Below, in pieces: positions 1 to 10,516 of a DNA stretch of 64,000 bases (positions within the stretch are counted from its first letter, which is position 1; each line of letters opens with the position of its first letter). A program made the translations under genes and the position numbers. The notes below the pieces were generated by a model, which saw only the letters and a list, made by a program, of their open reading frames with translations, ran no database searches and had not been told where the DNA came from. Source of the DNA: Hygrocybe punicea (lineage: Eukaryota > Basidiomycota > Agaricomycetes > Agaricales > Hygrophoraceae); the NCBI GenBank assembly GCA_963556145.1, contig OY744472.1, positions 1,612,001 to 1,676,000 of the forward strand. The letters run 5' to 3'.

Positions 1-420
1 TGCCAATGCCAAAGATAGATCATAACAAGGTAAAAACCGATAAGGAAAGTGATGGCAATGCTGCCAATGATGATTATGGTAATTAGCTGTGTTCGGAGTA
101 CAGCCATTGTGTATCGGTTTGTCATGGGATGAAGTAAACAATATGTCAGGGTGAGGGAAAAGACAATAGCGATGATGTCCATCGGCAAGGAGACTATTCG
201 GGTACAGCAAGGTCACGTGGGATATGTCCATGGTCGGTCTGGATTGTTCTAGCAGAAAGGATAAAAATGGAACAAGAACAAGAATATACAACAATGTCCA
301 AAAGAAGACAAAAGGCAAAGGGGAACGACAAAGGAAGGTATGGTAAAGTGGAATCGTCATGGTGGGTAACGGAGTTGGAATCAGAGTTGCAGAGTGTAAA
401 ATGTAACAGAAACCTGAACT
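1..420. other. No recognisable gene; upstream flank of Plavaka gene
   Basis: I see no protein with family resemblance here on either strand. A possible splice acceptor (gaactag) sits just before 421, so the first exon of the Plavaka transposase gene could lie in or left of this stretch. No terminal inverted repeat of the Plavaka element was found. Confidence 0.4.
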
Positions 421-3400
421 AGCAAGTGGAATGCTATCGAGGCGACAGAGCATCCCACAGGGATTTCTGATGATGACCAGCCTGTGATGGACGCTCTACC
501 TTCAGATTTCGAGCACAATCCAAGTTTGGAGGTAACATGCTATTGTTGTCCACTCCGAGGTTTTCTGATTGGGTATCTCTACAGTCCCACGAAATGAGAC
601 CTGTGAAGCGTCCCAGACAACTTCCAAGTTGCTTCCGCATGCCTAGTCTGGTAATGCATGACAAAAAACTGATGGATATTCTTCCACAACCGGCACCGGC
701 ATTACCCCCGCCCAGCATGGATGTTGCGACTTCAACTTCACAACCATCACTTGAACCCCAGAACAACAACAGCATGCTGGATACCTCAGAGCACTGCTCA
801 TCTGGAGTTCATAGTTGCCTTTGCTGACTTCTTGACACTACCCGCAATTCTTTCGGCATCTATCAATGCTACTATGTTGAGAAATTGCCGTCTCACGATC
901 CCGAAGGCGAGGTGAGTATGTCAACTATGTCGAACATAGTTGACTCCAATGCAGGGCATTCATAATCCCTGCAGGAAGATATACCAGCTTTTGGCCCATA
1001 TCCCAACAACAGTTCATTTAGACTGGGTGAATGGTACTGGAACCATGGCATTCGAAAGTCACAACAAGATTTCAAGGAACTCTTGGACATTGTAGGAAAT
1101 GATGATTTCAAACCAGTTGAGGTTTGGGAAACAAATTAGAACAAGATTAACAACCAATTAGGACTCAACAACTGGGATAAAGGAGAATGGATTGAGGAGG
1201 ATGCAGGATTGGCAACAACACCCGTGACAATATCTGTGCCTTTTGACCGCAATATGGACCAACCTGGCCCCCGCAATTACACCACTGGGAATCTTCATCA
1301 TCGCTCATTGATATCCGTCATTCGAGAGAAAATCAGGAAAGAATCTGATGTGCCCCACTTCTACTACAAACCCTACTCGCTTCTCTGGAAGCCATCCAAT
1401 GACCGGGAAGAAATTCGCCTTCACGGTGAATTATACACTTCACAGGCATTTCTCAACACCCACAACACACTGCAGGACTCTCCCCGTGAACCCAACTGTG
1501 ATCTACCGCATGTCGTTGTTGCATTAATGTTCTGGTCTGACGCTACACATTTGACAAACTTTGGAAATGTGAAACTCTGGCCATTATATATGTTTTTCGG
1601 TAACAAGTCGAAATACCAATGGTGCAAGCCTTCATGTAATCTATGTGAACATGTTGCTTATTTTGAGAGTGTACATCTTTCATGCGCCTCTTACTTCATT
1701 TTACTAACAACAAGATTCAGCTTCCGGATTCGTTCAAAGACTTCGCATCCAAGTATACCGGCAAAAAGAGACTCACACCAGAATTTATGACCCATTGCCA
1801 TCGAGAATACATCCCTGCCCAGTGGCAACACCTTCTCGACAGTGGAGCATGGTATAATGATTCATTGTTGTGATGGGATTGTACACAGGTTCTCTCCTCG
1901 GATTTTCACGTATTCGGCAGATTATCCTGAGAAGTAGCTCCTTCTTGGGATGTTACCAATAACTTGCTCACACTTTATGACAGAATCCTAATGGCTTGTA
2001 TTTGAAACTTAGGGGGATGCCCGTGCCCACATTGCACAACTCCATTGTCAGGAGCACATTTGGTAGGCCAGACGAGGGACCAGTGTAACAGGGTTAAGTT
2101 GGCTCGTATCAATGACGTTCGTGGAAGGTACATGCACTCTCAGGCTCAAAAAGCTATCTATGAGCAGAACTTTGCTGTAGATAGTGCACCCATGGAGCAT
2201 ATCCTTCAGCCTCAATCACTTGTCCCTACTTCCATATGAAACCAGTCTATCGAACAAGAAATATAAACGCTGAATGTGTTTTTTTACAGAGTGCCTTCTC
2301 TGACAAACTTTCTCAATTTGGGTTCAATCATTTCCTGCACAAAATTGAACTTGGAATATGGAAGGCCTTGTTCATCCATTTGCTTTGAATTCTAGAGTCT
2401 GTAGATGACAAAACCTTGCTTGAATTAGATCACTGGTGGGTTCACTACCAAGATGTCTGGTGAGGTTCTCATCATTTTTACAGCTTCTGACTTGTGCTGA
2501 CTTTTGGCAGAGATACGATCAGGCATTTCATACACAATACTTCAGAGTTGAAGAAAATGGCTGCAAGGAACTATGAGGATTTTCTGCAGGTGAGAAAATG
2601 TTAAATTCTACCCAAGAATCCCGTGTCATTGGTATTTTGCAGTGTGCGATTCCAGTTTTTGATGGTTTATTACCAGAGCCTCATAACAGGAAAGTACTTC
2701 AGCTCCTGTTCACGTTTGCTCACTGGCATGGGCTTGCCAAATTGCGAATGCATACCGATACTACACTAACTATCCTCGATAATGAAACAATGACTTTTGG
2801 CAACCAACTTCGCGATTTCCAATCTGAGACCTGTGTTGCCTATGACACTCGGGAATTGAAATGTGAAGCAAGGGCCAGAATTCATTGTCAAAACAAGAAA
2901 GCACCCACAGTTGTCTCAAAGCCACCATCAACCGATAATCAACGACATTCTAATCAACACAAGGCGAAGAAGTTCAATCTGCAGACTTACAAAGCCCACT
3001 CTGTGGGGGATTACATAGAAACCATCAAGAGGTATGGCACAACCGATTCATACTCATCGGAAATTGTAAGTCTTCCCTTTCAGAGAAATAATGGAACCCA
3101 TCCATTGTAACAGGGCGAACTTGAACATTGAACTCCCAAAGCTCGCTATGTTAGGACAAGCAAAAAGGAGTTTATTCGACAATTGGCCCAAATCGAGCAT
3201 CAACAAGCATGCATCAGAGCTATTTGTCAGAGGATTGCTAAAACTTCTCCTTTGGCCAAGCAGCGAGAACCTGTGCCAAACAACCCCAAAACCCATCACC
3301 ATATTGGTGTTTCCGAAAACCATCCACATCATATCAGTTTATTTTTATGGTTGCACGCGGGAGACCTGGCTGTCACGGTAAGCAAGATTTCAATTGGGAC

Positions 3401-3934
3401 ATAACTGGTGGTTAATTCCACAGGATTTCTGGCCAAAGCTGAAGCAGCATATTCTATCTGCATCAAAGCAGTTTTGGATGCAGAGACATGCTTAAACAAT
3501 GGTCCCATTCCATCCAGCTCCTGGGGTGATTCCCTCGGGACCAACAGCTCCGCTGAACTTGCAGGCATCCATTTTAAAGGTGATTGCATTTACCAGCACA
3601 ACATCATGCAGGTCAATTATACTACATATGATGTACGACGAGCTGAAGATACTATCAACCCAAAGACAAATCACAGGGACATCATGATCCTCTCCACTGA
3701 AGAATCTGGCTCACCAACTCATCAGTACCTCTATGCTCGTGTCCTTGGTATATATCATGTCAATGTTATCTACACAGGACCTGGCATGGAGATTATCGTG
3801 CTCATTGAATCGAATTTCTGTGGGTCTGATGGTTCAAAATTTTGGACAATATGCCTACACAAACTGGCTGGATCTGATGGCGGCTGGATCATTTAAAGTT
3901 CCCACCATTGAATGAGGGGGATGCAACTGGTTTT
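421..3934 (+). pseudogene. Plavaka (KDZ-related) transposase, 5' part, interrupted
   Basis: Cut-and-paste transposase of the agaricomycete Plavaka group. Family landmarks occur in the right order across several exons: GEWYWNHGIRKS (about 1020-1060), VTISVPFDRN (1225), DVPHFYYKPY (1350), the catalytic-type block VVVALMFWSDATHLTNFG (1515-1565), LWPLYMFFGNKSKY (1575), FTHCHRE-like MTHCHREY (1790), VFDGLLPEPHN (2660), HWHGLAKLRMHTD (2720), TTDSYSSEI (3045), HHHIGVSENHPHHI (3290), VNYTTYDVRRAEDTINP (3615) and YARVLGIYHVNV (3735). The N-terminal part is proline-rich. Introns are about 45-65 bp. In-frame stops (for example TAG near 1136) and frame changes mark it as decayed. Coding stops at 3934, where a MULE is inserted; the same reading frame resumes at 34592. 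I am confident of the family; exact exon ends are approximate. Confidence 0.85.
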
Positions 3935-3969
3935 GGGATTTTAAACATGCACCAGTGAAAGGTCACATG
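3928..3969 (+). repeat. Target duplication and left terminal inverted repeat of MULE
   Basis: The 7-bp direct repeat tggtttt (3928-3934) recurs at 34585-34591. The element begins GGGATTTTAAAC at 3935. Its first 35 bases match the reverse complement of 34550-34584 at 26 positions, including a shared GAAAGGTCA block. Removing everything between the two repeats rejoins the Plavaka frame across ATGFFDPEHVL. Confidence 0.8.
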
Positions 3970-4049
3970 CCATGTCACATGCTTCGATCTTGCTAGATGA
4001 TGTGACGTCAACGTAGCTCTATGCAAATATTCAGATTCATTGTCTTCCC

Positions 4050-5560
4050 ATGCAAAAACCACCTGTAGCCGGAAAACATGCAAATCAGGTTTATATTCCC
4101 TCCAACATTCCAAAGTTGAGACAGACAGCCAGATCAGCAGCAGCTACAGTTCCAACTCATCTGGCACTGGCAACTGAAGAGCGCAAGCATATCCAGGCCC
4201 AGCTGAACTTCATGGGCATTGACAAATTCCACTTCAAGCATACCCATGGAGACCAGGGTAAGATATCTTTATGTCAACACTCAGGCATGTTGAAATGCAA
4301 CTCAACGAGATCATGTCTTTCAATTGTTGAGTGATCTTGGGCTCCATATTCCAGATGAGCTCCCTCGTGACGTTCAATCAAAATTGGTGATTAAAACAAG
4401 TGATTCCAATCGCATCGGCCCTGGAAAGAAATATATCCGATGGACTAGACTTTATCAATGCTTATGTGGAACCGATAATGAACAAGGCCACCATGCATCA
4501 AAAAGACGACAGATACCTTGGGAAAATGTCAAATGCAGCATGTACGCGCGAGTAATTTCAACTCATGATGAACTCGACCCGAAAAGTAAATAAAATCTGA
4601 TGGTATTTGACATGACCATGCTTACCTTGGTTCCCTAGACAAGAGAATGCTTGTGATAGAATATCAGGAATGCTGGACCATTCACCTGTGTATCAAAAAC
4701 TAATTGAAATGTCAAAAAACCTGATCATCCCACTGCACCCTGACCTTCGACAATATGCACTTAATTTGCTCCGGAATCTCACACCTATCGGCCAAGTATG
4801 TTTACTCTGTCATGTCTGGGCAACCCAGCAGTGGGGAGACAGTCCTGGCGATGCACAACACCGCTTTATTCTAACAGAATATGAGTCAATGTCGCTTTAT
4901 CACACACTTTGCCGCAAGGATGGTATTCCCGAAAGGTCCAAAGCAATCAACAATCTTGATTGTTGGTTTCGCGAGCTGAACCCTGAGCCTCCATTTCCCA
5001 TTCTTACTCAAGCTTGCCTTAGCTATCAAGCGCTTGGACCTGGTATTTCGGACTGACTTGTTATCATTCTCTCAACTGCACGTCAACAGGATATGGCTTG
5101 GAGATTTGGCCACAGGCGACAGATGCTCATGGACGGCACCTTTGGTGTTTGCTCTAGCTGTGTTCTTGTCTTCTTTCTCATGGTCATTGACGATCAGAAT
5201 GTTGGTATACCTGTGGCAACCATCATGTTTACGCCCAAAAAGGATGCAAAATCAGGCCATGCCTCATATGACAGCCCACTACTCTCAGAGCTCTTGAAAC
5301 AATGGAAAGTCACAATGGGAACCAACTCCAAGGGCGAAGACTTTGATATTCGAGTCGGAAACACTGACAACAATACCCACGAACCATTTGGACTTCAACG
5401 GAATTGGGTCGATGTCTTCTTGCTGCTCTGTATGTTCCATTCCTGGCAGGCATGGCGCAATGGTATGAATCGATGTCTTCGCTGTATACCCTTGCCAAGC
5501 TGTTCGCTCACATCTTGGCATGTTTCTCATGCGACAGCTCAAGGAAATCACTGATTACGC
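4050..5560 (+). pseudogene. MULE transposase, N-terminal and catalytic part
   Basis: Mutator-like transposase of a type common in Agaricomycetes. The translation shows THLALATEERKHIQAQL (4155), YQCLCGTDNEQ (4460), SLYHTLCRKDGIPERSKA (4895), then the MULE catalytic domain: QMLMDGTFGVCSS (about 5120, first acidic residue), GIPVATIMFTPKKDAKSGHA (5205), VGNTDNNTHE (5355, second acidic position) and LLLCMFHSWQAWRNGMNR (5425, the C/H motif before the third acidic residue). Likely introns lie at 4258-4309, 4586-4638 and about 5042-5089. The frame runs to LKEITDYA at 5560, where the gypsy LTR begins; the protein continues at 30225 with AEAITTYNEELAYFRSLG. A frame slip is present around 5500. Confidence 0.85.
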
Positions 5561-6321
5561 TGATACGCTAATCGAGGTGCTGTGCACTAACAACAACACT
5601 CTTCGACTGGTCAGATTGCGAGTAAGTGAAGTGGAATAACTTCTACGAGTCTCGCAACGATCGCGATCAATAGTGTGACTTTGGCGATTAAAGTCGCGGC
5701 GACTAAAGAAAATCGATGTAAAGAACTACGGTCAGGGATGGTCGAATGTGAGGAAAGTAAAGTCGTATTGGAGTTCGAAAGGTATAACTGAGTGAGGAGA
5801 CGGGAACGATGCACTCTAGTTCGCTGTTTCTACGTGTAATCTAACAACTATTTTATACGAAGATGGTCGGAGATCAGAGACGAAATGAGAAAGTTGTGTA
5901 AAGAAAGAAACCTAGTCTAATAGGGGTCGAAAGAAAGGACTGAGTATCAATCACATGTAAACGCAGCCAAAAGAGGTGGTGAAAGGAAGATGAGGATGAT
6001 CCTGTAACAAAGGAAGAACAAAGGAGTTGGATGGAAGAAAGGGAATAGGTACTCTAAACGAGTTAGTGTATCTAAGATAAAACGGGGTATTACTGTTATG
6101 AAAGGCGAACTATTATGTGAGGGTCCGGGGCTCGATCCGATTTGGGGGTTTCTCTATCTTGGTCTGCGATGTCATTGGAGATGATCACGATATGATCGAG
6201 AAGTTGTACTAGTTGTCGCGAGCCATCGCGAAGTCGCAAGATGTCAGACTTGTTTTTGAAGGATAGTATAAATCTTGTCTGATTCGTCAATTCGGTGGTC
6301 AGCGCGTATGAGTGCGTATCA
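5561..6321 (-). repeat. Gypsy LTR, left copy (3' LTR of the minus-strand element)
   Basis: 761 bp, TGATAC...GTATCA. It matches 23056-23198 joined to 29607-30224 throughout. In the first 143 bp I count four differences from the right copy, all transitions; the next stretch again shows mostly transitions. The divergence implies an old insertion, or transition-biased mutation. Confidence 0.9.
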
Positions 6322-6485
6322 TCTTGCCCATCACTGAAATCTTAACTGTCCTCAGTCAATCCGCGTCTGATCAGATCATGTGACCTTCCAAATAATGTGC
6401 CAATCGTGAGAACTTCTCTAGAATCTTCTTCTGCTTCTTTTATCACCATCGCTGCCACTTTACTACACCAACACTCAGTTGCAAC

Positions 6486-7096
6486 ATGTCGTCGCCCATC
6501 AACGTCTGCACCACTTTCAAGGAGAAGATCGCGGGTCTCGTCGACTCGATGCCAAGCAAATCACTCACGGAGAAGCCTGAACTCAAGGGGTGGGGGCGAA
6601 AATTTGTCGAGGCTATCGTGAGTCCTTTCGTTTTTCAGTTCCGCACTAAATATTTTGTTGGACTAGACGCAATATCGCGAAGTCACCGAGACTTGGGGTG
6701 AAGAGGCCGATCCGGTGGTCAGTAAGTGGGTCGAAGATGCTCGCGGCGTATTCAAGGCGGTGTCTGACGAAGACTGGGTGAGCTGGGGCGGTTCAATTTT
6801 GATGCCGACTCTGTCGAAAGCGGTTGAAGAACGCGATGCTGCAAAGAGGAAGGTTGAGGAAGAGGCACAACTGGAGCGGAAGCGATTCACAGAAGAGGCA
6901 GAATGACGATGTCGTGAATCGGATCAACAACGTCTTCATGAGGAGACAGCGGCTATCAAGGCAGGGGTCGAGGCCGATCGACTCAAGAAGCTGAAGCTTG
7001 ACCAAGTTAATCTGTATCGCAAGTTCGAAGGCAAGCAAATCACCGCAAAACAACTCAAGGAAGCGCTCAAAGCACTTATGAATCCGGTTGAGGAGC
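6486..7096 (+). pseudogene. Gypsy accessory gene 1, 5' part (antisense to gag-pol)
   Basis: Starts at ATG 6486 (MSSPINVCTTFKEKI). Exon 1 runs to about 6617 (donor gtgagt), and exon 2 starts after ctag near 6666 with TQYREVTETWGEEADPVV. A long charged helix follows (EERDAAKRKVEEEAQLERK...), interrupted by TGA at 6904-6906 where CGA would keep the helix; the frame then continues through KLKLDQVNLYRKFEGKQIT to about 7096. There the palindromic element is inserted, and the gene resumes near 13685 with an acidic linker and a cysteine cluster. N-terminal MSSP is shared with accessory gene 2 at 14547. No known enzyme motif is visible. Confidence 0.65.
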
Positions 7097-7149
7097 CCTT
7101 TCAGCGTATCTTTCCCATGATACATGGGTCAGCCGAGATGGACAATTCC

Positions 7150-7795
7150 CACTCCAAGTGGGCCAGCCAAACTCAGCCAACCAATATCTTTCTCCAGGGC
7201 AGATGGCTTGGCCGAGGGGTCCATGTTCTGGCGGACATGAGTTGGCCGAAGCAGAGGGATATATTGGCTGGCCATGGAACATGGATTGGCTGACCAGTCG
7301 GGTATTTTGGCTGGCCATGGAACATAGGTTGGCTGAAGCTTTTGGTATATTAGCTGGCTATAGGAAATTGGTTGGCCAAAGCCAGTGGGTACACAGGCTG
7401 GCCATTATTAGGGATATATTAGCTGTTCATATAACACCAATTGACACAAGCTTGTGATATACTGGCTGGCCGTCAGACATAGGTTAGCCAATCTGGTATA
7501 CTGGCTGGCCATCGGACATAGGTTAGCCAATCCTAGTTGGTATATTGGCTGATCATGGAACATGGGTTGCCTTCTTCTTTGAGTATGTTGGCTGGTCATG
7601 GGCAATGGGTTGGCCAATGTTATAGATACATCAGCTGCCCATGGGGTTGGCCTCCAGCAGGACTACATTGGCTGGTCATGGGACATGGGTTAGCTGATCC
7701 TATCAGGTCTTGGGCTAGTTGTAGACCATGGATTGGCTGGTGCCCAAGATATATTGGTCCGTCATGATGTGGTTGGCTGACAATCTGACTTAGGG
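7150..7795. repeat. Subterminal satellite-like array, left arm
   Basis: Degenerate head-to-tail copies built on TTGGCTGGCCAT and ATGGGTTGGCC half-sites. The family is the same as the array at 46244-46790. Repeated subterminal motifs of this kind are often transposase binding sites; that role is inference here. The short open frames rich in W, G, L and A seen in this stretch are by-products of the repeat. Confidence 0.7.
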
Positions 7796-8604
7796 TTAGG
7801 GTTGAGGCCGATAAAATTCAATAAATTCATTCTAAGACAGTCACAGCTTAACACTCCAACAAGTACTGCTACTGTTAATTCACAAACACATCTGAAAGGA
7901 CAAAAAGCAAGACACCCAAGCCATTCAGTCTTGATCTCAAAGGAGGAGCTCTTCTCCTTCTTGATCAAGACTGACTGGCAAAGAAAATACTACCAAAAGT
8001 TTTACAAACACATAACCAAAAATATTTCGACATAGATACTCAAATAAACCAAACTAAGAATATTACCTGGTCTCAATGTCACTAATGGGAGGCTTAAAGA
8101 TAGTAATAAGACTTACCTGGTCAAATTTCAATGATGCCACCAGGCCCACTACAGGTAGGTTGCCCAGCAAGGAAATCAGGGGGATTCACCCACCCTTTCA
8201 TTCCTGAAGACCTGTAAAGTGACCAGCGCTCATTTCTGAGGACCGGCCACCAACAGTTGGCATGCAGAGATGCCACAATATTCACTGAACAGAGAACCTC
8301 AAAAAAGGACTGTCAGTAATGAGGTAATACAAATTAATCACTCATCTGGATGCAAACATAACAAAGAACATAGCACAATAATCAAGTAGTCGGTGAAGTG
8401 ATGGATATGAGCAACAAAGCCTGAGGAAATCACATACCAGTTAAGACAATGATACTCCAGAATCTCTGGTTGTTGCCCGGTACAACAACCAAGGATCCTG
8501 TAGTGTCACCAAAGGTAGTAGTGGTGGTTGCGAGATAAGAAAATTTCAACCGTGTTTGATGGGCTTGTACTTATTTGTTCATGTGACTTAACGTGTTTGT
8601 TGAT

Positions 8605-8668
8605 GACATGTCACAAGTGTGATGTCATGTTGGGTCGTCCAAACGTGACATCACACTTGTGACATGTC
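8605..8668. repeat. Hairpin-forming inverted repeat (mirror copy 12113-12176)
   Basis: GACATGTCACAAGTGTGATG is followed after a short loop by its reverse complement, giving a stem of about 25 bp inside each arm of the large palindrome. It may be a small foldback element or a structural signal. Confidence 0.7.
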
Positions 8669-8735
8669 GCGTCTCATTCTCATTAATCATGTGACACATG
8701 AATGTACACAACAATGGTAAAAAAAATTATATTCC

Positions 8736-8832
8736 GAGGGCAGGAATCCTGCCCTCATCTCACTATGTATAATAGGTACAAAATTAAAATCATAATGATA
8801 TGACGAGGGCAGGGAATCACCCTGCCCTCGTC
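8736..8832. repeat. Pair of perfect short inverted repeats, GC-rich (mirror 11949-12045)
   Basis: GAGGGCAGGAATCCTGCCCTC (8736-8756) and GACGAGGGCAGGG...CCCTGCCCTCGTC (8802-8832) are each self-complementary and share the GAGGGCAGG core, with an AT-rich spacer between them. They look like the ends of a small inserted unit; the second abuts the triplet-rich tract. Confidence 0.6.
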
Positions 8833-8864
8833 TCATTGCTCAGCCACCCCGACGGTCGGGTTCA

Positions 8865-9740
8865 TTACCACCACTGCTGCTGCCGTTGCTGTTGCCATTG
8901 TCGTGTCTGCTGCTGCTGGTGCTGGTGCTGGTGCTGCTGTTGCCGTTCCCACCGCTGCTGCTGCTGCTGCTGGTGCTGCTGTTCACGATGCTGGTGCCGG
9001 TGCTGCTGCTGGTGCTGCTGTTGCCGTTCCCGCCGCTGCTGCTGCTGCTGCTGCCGTTTCTGCTGCTGTTGCTGTTGCTGCTGCTCACGCTGCCGCTGTT
9101 GCTGCCGTTGCTGCTGCTGCTGTTGCTGTTGCCGTTGCCATTGCCGTTGCAGCTGCAGGCTTGGTCTCGGGGCAGTCACAACTGCAAGGCATTGGTAGTA
9201 CATAAAACAAGCAAAAAACCACGGATGACTTACTGCCGTTGCCATTCCTGTCGCTGCTGCTGCTTCCGTTGACATTCCCATCCCCACTGGTCCCACTGCC
9301 ATTGCCATTGTGGCTGCTGTAGCCATTCCCGGTTCCGCTGCTGCTGCCGCCCCCGGCCCTGGCCCTGGCCCTGCCGCTGCCTCGCTGTCTTTGTTGCTGC
9401 CCTCATTGTTGTTGTTGCTGTCCATGCTGTCGCCGTTCCTGTGCATGCTGTTGTCGTTGCTGTCCCCGTGGTCGTCGTTCCGGTCCCCACTGTCGTTGTT
9501 GCCGTCCATGCTGTTGTCGTTCATTTGCCATCTCCGTTCTTGTTGTTCCGGTCCTCATTTCTGTTCTCGTTGTTCTGGTCCTCATTCCGATCCTCGTTGT
9601 CGTCGTTCCAGTCCTCGTTGTCACCGTTCCTGGACCCATCACGTTCATGGTCGTCGTCCGTGTTGTTCTGTTATGGGTGTCGCGTTGTTGGCTTCCATCC
9701 TGGCGTTGCTGTTGGTGTGACAGTTGTCACAGTTGTCTGA
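8865..9740. repeat. GCT/GTT/CCG triplet-rich tract with intron-like break (mirror 11041-11916)
   Basis: Dense (GCTGCTGCC)-like triplets keep every frame open and would give poly-Ala, poly-Leu, poly-Cys, poly-Gln or poly-Ser/Asn depending on frame. On the minus strand a GTAAGT donor lies near 9230. The composition resembles the cores of the three hAT-like elements in this window. I do not annotate a protein because no frame is favoured. Confidence 0.6.
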
Positions 9741-10228
9741 CGCGACGTTGCTGGAAAAGACCTAAAAACTATGTGGAATTAGTTAGTAGAGTAAACAAAA
9801 GAAATATAAAATGAAAACTTAGCGTGTTGTTCTTCTACAATGTTTGCCCATCAAAGTCAAGATGAAGAGTGACGTGGCGTGAACACGCGCAAGAATTTCA
9901 ACCGGAATTTGCCGATTTCCTAAACAGGGCCGAATTGCCATATTGGTACAGGTGGCTGGATTTTCTTAACGCTATTACATGCTGTATAACACCTCAATGG
10001 CCAGGGCAAAGCCCTGAAGGGATGTAGGTATCCAATACCCACAAGTATGGTAAATTTTGTATTTTATTTCAGCCTACAGAGAGCACTATTCACAATATAT
10101 TTGAGCCCTCTGCCAAAATTGGACCCTTAAACACCCAACTTTGCGAGTACTCATCTAGAAAATCTAAAATTAATTCTAGCAGTACTAGGTGAATCATACA
10201 TCATTTTTATACTAAGTGCCTGGCAGCT

Positions 10229-10516
10229 AGTAGTCCAGGAAATGTGTTGTAGCCAACAACTGGTAAGCTGTGAGTTGCGTGACTTGAATCCAAATAACGG
10301 GACCAATATGTGAAGTACCAAANNNNNNNNNNNNNNNNNNNNNNNNNNNNNNNNNNNNNNNNNNNNNNNNNNNNNNNNNNNNNNNNNNNNNNNNNNNNNN
10401 NNNNNNNNNNNNNNNNNNNNNNAGTAGTCCAGGAAATGTGTTGTAGCCAACAACTGGTAAGCTGTGAGTTGCGTGACTTGAATCCAAATAACGGGACCAA
10501 TATGTGAAGTACCAAA
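10229..10516. other. Assembly gap with duplicated 94-bp flanks at palindrome centre
   Basis: Exactly 100 N occupy 10323-10422. The 94 bases before the gap (10229-10322) are repeated exactly after it (10423-10516). This is what two overlapping contigs look like when they are not merged. Collapsing the overlap leaves a loop of about 68 bp (10260-10322 plus 10517-10521) between the arms. Confidence 0.85.

Noticed and set aside
7788..7803. Telomere-like TTAGGG repeats (cttagggttagggttgagg), mirrored near 12980
   Set aside because: Only two units, inside a transposon arm; too short for a telomere or an interstitial telomeric tract.
8840..9720. Several long poly-Ala, poly-Leu, poly-Cys, poly-Gln or poly-Ser frames on both strands (and mirror frames at 11041-11981)
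   Set aside because: All frames stay open because the DNA is a triplet repeat without stop-forming trinucleotides; no frame shows non-repetitive conserved sequence.
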